Below are positions 61,355 through 64,000 of a stretch of DNA of 64,000 nucleotides, in pieces. A program made the translations under genes and the position numbers. Every line of letters begins with the position of its first letter. Within the stretch, counting starts at the first letter, position 1. The DNA lies in the NCBI RefSeq assembly GCF_027568575.1, contig NZ_JANUVP010000013.1; one strand, given 5' to 3'. The notes under the pieces are model-generated. The model worked only from the letters and a program-made list of their open reading frames with translations. It was not told the DNA's origin and did no database searches. The DNA comes from Caldifermentibacillus hisashii. GTDB taxonomy: Bacteria > Bacillota > Bacilli > Bacillales > Caldibacillaceae.

Positions 61355-62410
61355 ATGTCCTATGAACCAAACAGTAAAGAAACCATGGAACTGATTCAAA
61401 AGCTTGTCTCCATCCCGAGCCCGTCCGGTAATACAGAGAAAGTAATCGAATTTGTGGAAGACTTTTTCAAAAATTTAGGGGTTGATACATGCAGGAATCG
61501 GAAAGGCGGTCTTATTGCGACGTTAAAAGGGAAAAATAACACGAAGCACCGTATGTTAACCGCCCATGTCGATACATTAGGTGCGATGGTAAAGGAAATT
61601 AAAAGCAATGGCCGACTTCGCTTAGACTTGATCGGCGGCTTTGCGTGGAATTCGATTGAAGGGGAATATTGCGAAATTGAAACAGCTTCCGGAAAAATTT
61701 ATACCGGGACGATTTTAATGCATCAACAATCTGTTCATGTTTATAAAGAAGCGAAAACAGCAGAGCGTAATCAGCAAAATATAGAAGTTCGCATCGATGA
61801 AAAAGTGACCAATGCCGATGAAGTTCGGGCGCTTGGTATTGAAGTGGGTGACTTTGTTTCATTCGATCCGCGGGTTCAAATAACGGAATCCGGCTATATT
61901 AAATCCCGTCACTTAGATGATAAAGCAAGTGTCGCAATTTTAATGAAGACAATTGAATACATAGTGAAAAATCAAATCAAGTTGCCGTATACGACCCATT
62001 TCTTGATTTCAAATAACGAAGAAATCGGCTATGGCGGCAACTCCAATATTACACCGGAAACAGTGGAATACTTGGCGGTTGATATGGGTGCCATGGGTGA
62101 CGGACAGTCGACAGATGAATATACGGTTTCCATCTGTGTGAAAGATGCGAGTGGACCATACAATATGAAATTACGGAAACATCTTGTTGAACTGGCGAAA
62201 CAACATCAAATTGATTATCAGTTAGATATTTACCCGTATTACGGTTCCGATGCATCAGCCGCTATCCGGAGCGGGTTTGATATTGTTCATGGTTTAATTG
62301 GTCCGGGTATTGATTCTTCTCATGCCTTTGAACGAACCCATATTTCATCGATACAAAATACAGAAAAACTTGTGTATGCGTATTTATTATCGGAAAATAT
62401 AACAGGATAA
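61355..62410 (+). CDS. M42-family metallopeptidase (glutamyl/leucyl aminopeptidase-like)
   Basis: 351 residues. Co-catalytic zinc peptidase of the M42/FrvX group: the first metal histidine in TAHVDTLG, the bridging aspartate in HLDDKAS, the catalytic glutamates in NNEEIGYG, the aspartate in YLAVDMGAMG and the final histidine in GIDSSHAFERTH. Cytosolic, expected to form large tetrahedral oligomers and trim peptides. Single gene; AAGGAAG upstream of the ATG. Confidence 0.92.
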   Translation: MSYEPNSKETMELIQKLVSIPSPSGNTEKVIEFVEDFFKNLGVDTCRNRKGGLIATLKGKNNTKHRMLTAHVDTLGAMVKEIKSNGRLRLDLIGGFAWNSIEGEYCEIETASGKIYTGTILMHQQSVHVYKEAKTAERNQQNIEVRIDEKVTNADEVRALGIEVGDFVSFDPRVQITESGYIKSRHLDDKASVAILMKTIEYIVKNQIKLPYTTHFLISNNEEIGYGGNSNITPETVEYLAVDMGAMGDGQSTDEYTVSICVKDASGPYNMKLRKHLVELAKQHQIDYQLDIYPYYGSDASAAIRSGFDIVHGLIGPGIDSSHAFERTHISSIQNTEKLVYAYLLSENITG

Positions 62411-62463
62411 AATTTTTTATCGAGGTGCTTGCGATATTCGCTATTCTGTGGCAAAAATACATC

Positions 62464-62488
62464 CGTGGGGGAATAAGAAACCCCCACG
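62464..62488. terminator. 8-bp GC-rich hairpin between converging genes
   Basis: CGTGGGGG and CCCCCACG pair around AATAAGAAA. No clear T run in either direction, so termination is probable but not certain. Confidence 0.6.
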
Positions 62489-62496
62489 ATGAAAGT

Positions 62497-63375
62497 TTAC
62501 TTTAAGACATTTTTTAATTCCCCTAATTTCTCAATGGATACAACCATTTCATCTCCTGGTTTCAGCCATACTTGCTGATCTTTCGCATATCCAAGAATGA
62601 CACCATCCGGAGTTCCGGTAAAAATAAGATCACCCGGTTTCAATGTCATATATGTTGAAAGATAACTTACTAATGTTGCACAATCAAAAATCATATCTCT
62701 TGTCTTTGCTTTTTGGCGGATCTCTCCATTAATACGACATTCAATATTGAGATTGTATGGATCCATTTCATCACTTGTCACGACAAATGGACCAACAGGG
62801 GCAAAGCCGTCCGGACTTTTTCCCAATAACCATTGCCCTGTTCGAAATTGTAAGTCGCGAGCGGAGACATCATTTCCAATCGTGTAGCCAAATACATAAG
62901 ACAGCGCTTCCTCTTTAGATACATTTTTTGCTTCCTTACCGATAACTACAACGAGTTCTGCCTCATAGTCTATTTGCTTTGCTCCCTCAGGAATAGGGAT
63001 GTAATCTAAATGCGCAGACAATGCGTTGTTAAATTTACTAAAGATCACTGGTGAGGTTGGGATGTCCATCTTTGATTCTTTTGCATGGTCAATATAATTT
63101 AAGCCGACACAGACAATTTTTTCCGGATTCGTCACGACCGGTGCATAGTGAATTTCTTCTTTAGAAAGGAATAATTCGGTCGTTTTCCCCTCTAATGCAC
63201 GACTCGTTACCGCTTCCACTGTTTTCATACCATCTTCAGCTGAAAGTAATTCTTGAAGACTGCCCGGTACGGATACATTATATTTTTTCCCCGCCTCACT
63301 AACGTCTAAAATCCCTAATTCTGTCGCCACACCTAAATGCAGTTTATTTTCTTTGAAGAATTGTAATAGTTTCAT
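62497..63375 (-). CDS. fumarylacetoacetate hydrolase family protein
   Basis: 292 residues. FAH-fold enzyme with an N-terminal lid (about 1-70) and catalytic core. The metal-binding acidic residues lie in IDYEAELVVVIG and GNDVSARDLQ; FSKFNNALSAH, GKSPDGFAPVGPFVV and FTGTPDGV follow in family order. Members hydrolyse or decarboxylate acylpyruvates and related keto-diacids; the true substrate cannot be told. Single gene. Confidence 0.88.
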   Translation of the reverse strand: MKLLQFFKENKLHLGVATELGILDVSEAGKKYNVSVPGSLQELLSAEDGMKTVEAVTSRALEGKTTELFLSKEEIHYAPVVTNPEKIVCVGLNYIDHAKESKMDIPTSPVIFSKFNNALSAHLDYIPIPEGAKQIDYEAELVVVIGKEAKNVSKEEALSYVFGYTIGNDVSARDLQFRTGQWLLGKSPDGFAPVGPFVVTSDEMDPYNLNIECRINGEIRQKAKTRDMIFDCATLVSYLSTYMTLKPGDLIFTGTPDGVILGYAKDQQVWLKPGDEMVVSIEKLGELKNVLK

Positions 63376-63462
63376 AATTTGACCTCACCCTTTTGATGAA
63401 TGATATAATAATGATTAGCACACTTATTTTACATTATTATGCTTCCTATTTAAAGGTTTATA

Positions 63463-63495
63463 AAAAGGGCTATGGGGTTTGACCCCGGCCCTTCT
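63463..63495 (-). terminator. terminator of the reductase gene
   Basis: AAGGGC and GCCCTT pair with inner GGGG/CCCC; on the minus strand a T run follows. It lies directly after the stop codon at 63506. Confidence 0.88.
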
Positions 63496-63505
63496 TCTAT
63501 ATATT

Positions 63506-64000
63506 TTACAATTTCAACTCGGTTTCAAGTAATTGTTTATTTTTTTCTCGGAACTTTTCATTATGGGATGACACCATTGCGATTTTTTCAGCGAGCGGGT
63601 CAATATATTGTTTTGCACTATTCACTGCATTGACGGCATCTTGGAAAGCGCCGACGAGTAAATAAACTTTCCCGTCATAGTTAATAATATCTCCTGCGGC
63701 AAAAATTCCCGGTTCGGACGTTGAACAAGTGGGAGAAGCTTCATAAAAATATTCATCCTTCTTTCGTAATCGAATAGAACTTGCAAATTGCAGCGAACCT
63801 TCCCGGTCAAAGCCGTGACTGACAATCAGATGATCGGTGTCAATTACATTCGTTTCCTGGGTTACCACATTTTTAACAACAACTTGTTTTATTTTATTTC
63901 GATGATCATGAGGAATCAGTGTTTCAATTGTTGAATTCAGTAAAATGGTGGCATTCCTTTTTCGCAACAGTTCAACTTGGGCTTCGTGTGCGGGAAAATC
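63506..64000 (-). CDS. NAD(P)H-dependent flavoprotein reductase (ferredoxin/thioredoxin reductase-like), C-terminal part
   Basis: The frame is open to the right edge, so the N-terminus is outside; about 164 residues are visible. It contains part of the NAD(P)H-binding domain, then PGIFAAGDIINYDGKVYLL, VGAFQDAVNAVNSAKQYIDP and the tail SSHNEKFREKNKQL. This end matches ferredoxin-NADP reductase type 2 (YumC) and more closely the YcgT branch. The protein lacks a visible CxxC in this part. It would transfer electrons between NADPH and a ferredoxin, flavodoxin or related carrier. Confidence 0.83.
   Translation of the reverse strand, partial: DFPAHEAQVELLRKRNATILLNSTIETLIPHDHRNKIKQVVVKNVVTQETNVIDTDHLIVSHGFDREGSLQFASSIRLRKKDEYFYEASPTCSTSEPGIFAAGDIINYDGKVYLLVGAFQDAVNAVNSAKQYIDPLAEKIAMVSSHNEKFREKNKQLLETELKL

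Overview
The window looks like chromosome from a low-GC Firmicute of the Bacillaceae. Evidence: AGGAGG-type ribosome binding sites, frequent TTG and GTG starts, PerR boxes, a PyrR attenuator, a CcpA cre-like site, and gene sets matching Bacillus subtilis loci (oppABCDF, yngJIHGFE, ykoST, ahpCF, pepT, tcyP-like). No rRNA, tRNA, prophage, insertion sequence or CRISPR array was seen. The window cuts a gene at each end: mqo at the left and a YcgT-type flavoprotein reductase at the right.

Layout. 1-9.1 kb: malate:quinone oxidoreductase (partial), sfsA, the PerR-type ahpC-ahpF operon, a two-gene polyamine operon (carboxynorspermidine/carboxyspermidine dehydrogenase and decarboxylase) behind a long structured leader ending in a terminator, and katA with its own PerR box. 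9.1-16.5 kb: a small membrane protein with a duplicated upstream segment, a complete oligopeptide ABC importer (oppABCDF) and a small conserved-looking protein. 16.7-23.9 kb: a minus-strand cobalamin locus with a cobalamin riboswitch, a wall-anchored transcobalamin/intrinsic-factor-like protein, a DUF4430 lipoprotein and an ECF transporter (T, fused double ATPase, S). 24-29 kb: a thioesterase, a candidate small RNA, a ZIP metal transporter, a striking 52-bp periodic repeat array, and a uracil permease with a PyrR attenuator. 29-34 kb: DUF485-actP acetate uptake, pepT, a family 8 glycosyltransferase and an ABC exporter remnant. 34-44 kb: LysR and TetR regulators, then the seven-gene leucine/isovaleryl-CoA degradation operon with a TetR-type operator inside the promoter spacer. 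44-53 kb: a cystine-type symporter, a YkoT/YkoS-like wall-glycosylation pair, UspA, a CNNM/CBS protein and an orphan second OppA. 53-64 kb: a 21-bp periodic repeat array, an AT-rich MFS transporter, a Fic pseudogene, an acetyl-CoA hydrolase/CoA-transferase next to a LytTR regulator, a GntR-DUF1648-CPBP cassette, an M42 peptidase, an FAH-family hydrolase and the reductase fragment.

How it works together. The cobalamin locus reads as one salvage pathway: low B12 opens the riboswitch, a surface protein captures the cobamide, the lipoprotein passes it on, and the ECF complex imports it. katA and ahpCF are likely co-induced by peroxide through PerR. The leucine operon converts isovaleryl-CoA to acetoacetate and acetyl-CoA. 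Acetate uptake (actP) and the CoA-transferase point to overflow-acetate reuse under carbon control.

Most unusual. (1) The cell-wall intrinsic-factor-like protein, with a DUF4430 domain, a duplicated alpha/alpha barrel and an LPETA anchor. (2) Two unrelated tandem arrays whose periods are close to whole numbers of DNA turns (52 bp and 21 bp); the first holds its phase exactly over 13 units despite sequence divergence. (3) The polyamine leader RNA, which I could not match to any riboswitch class I know.
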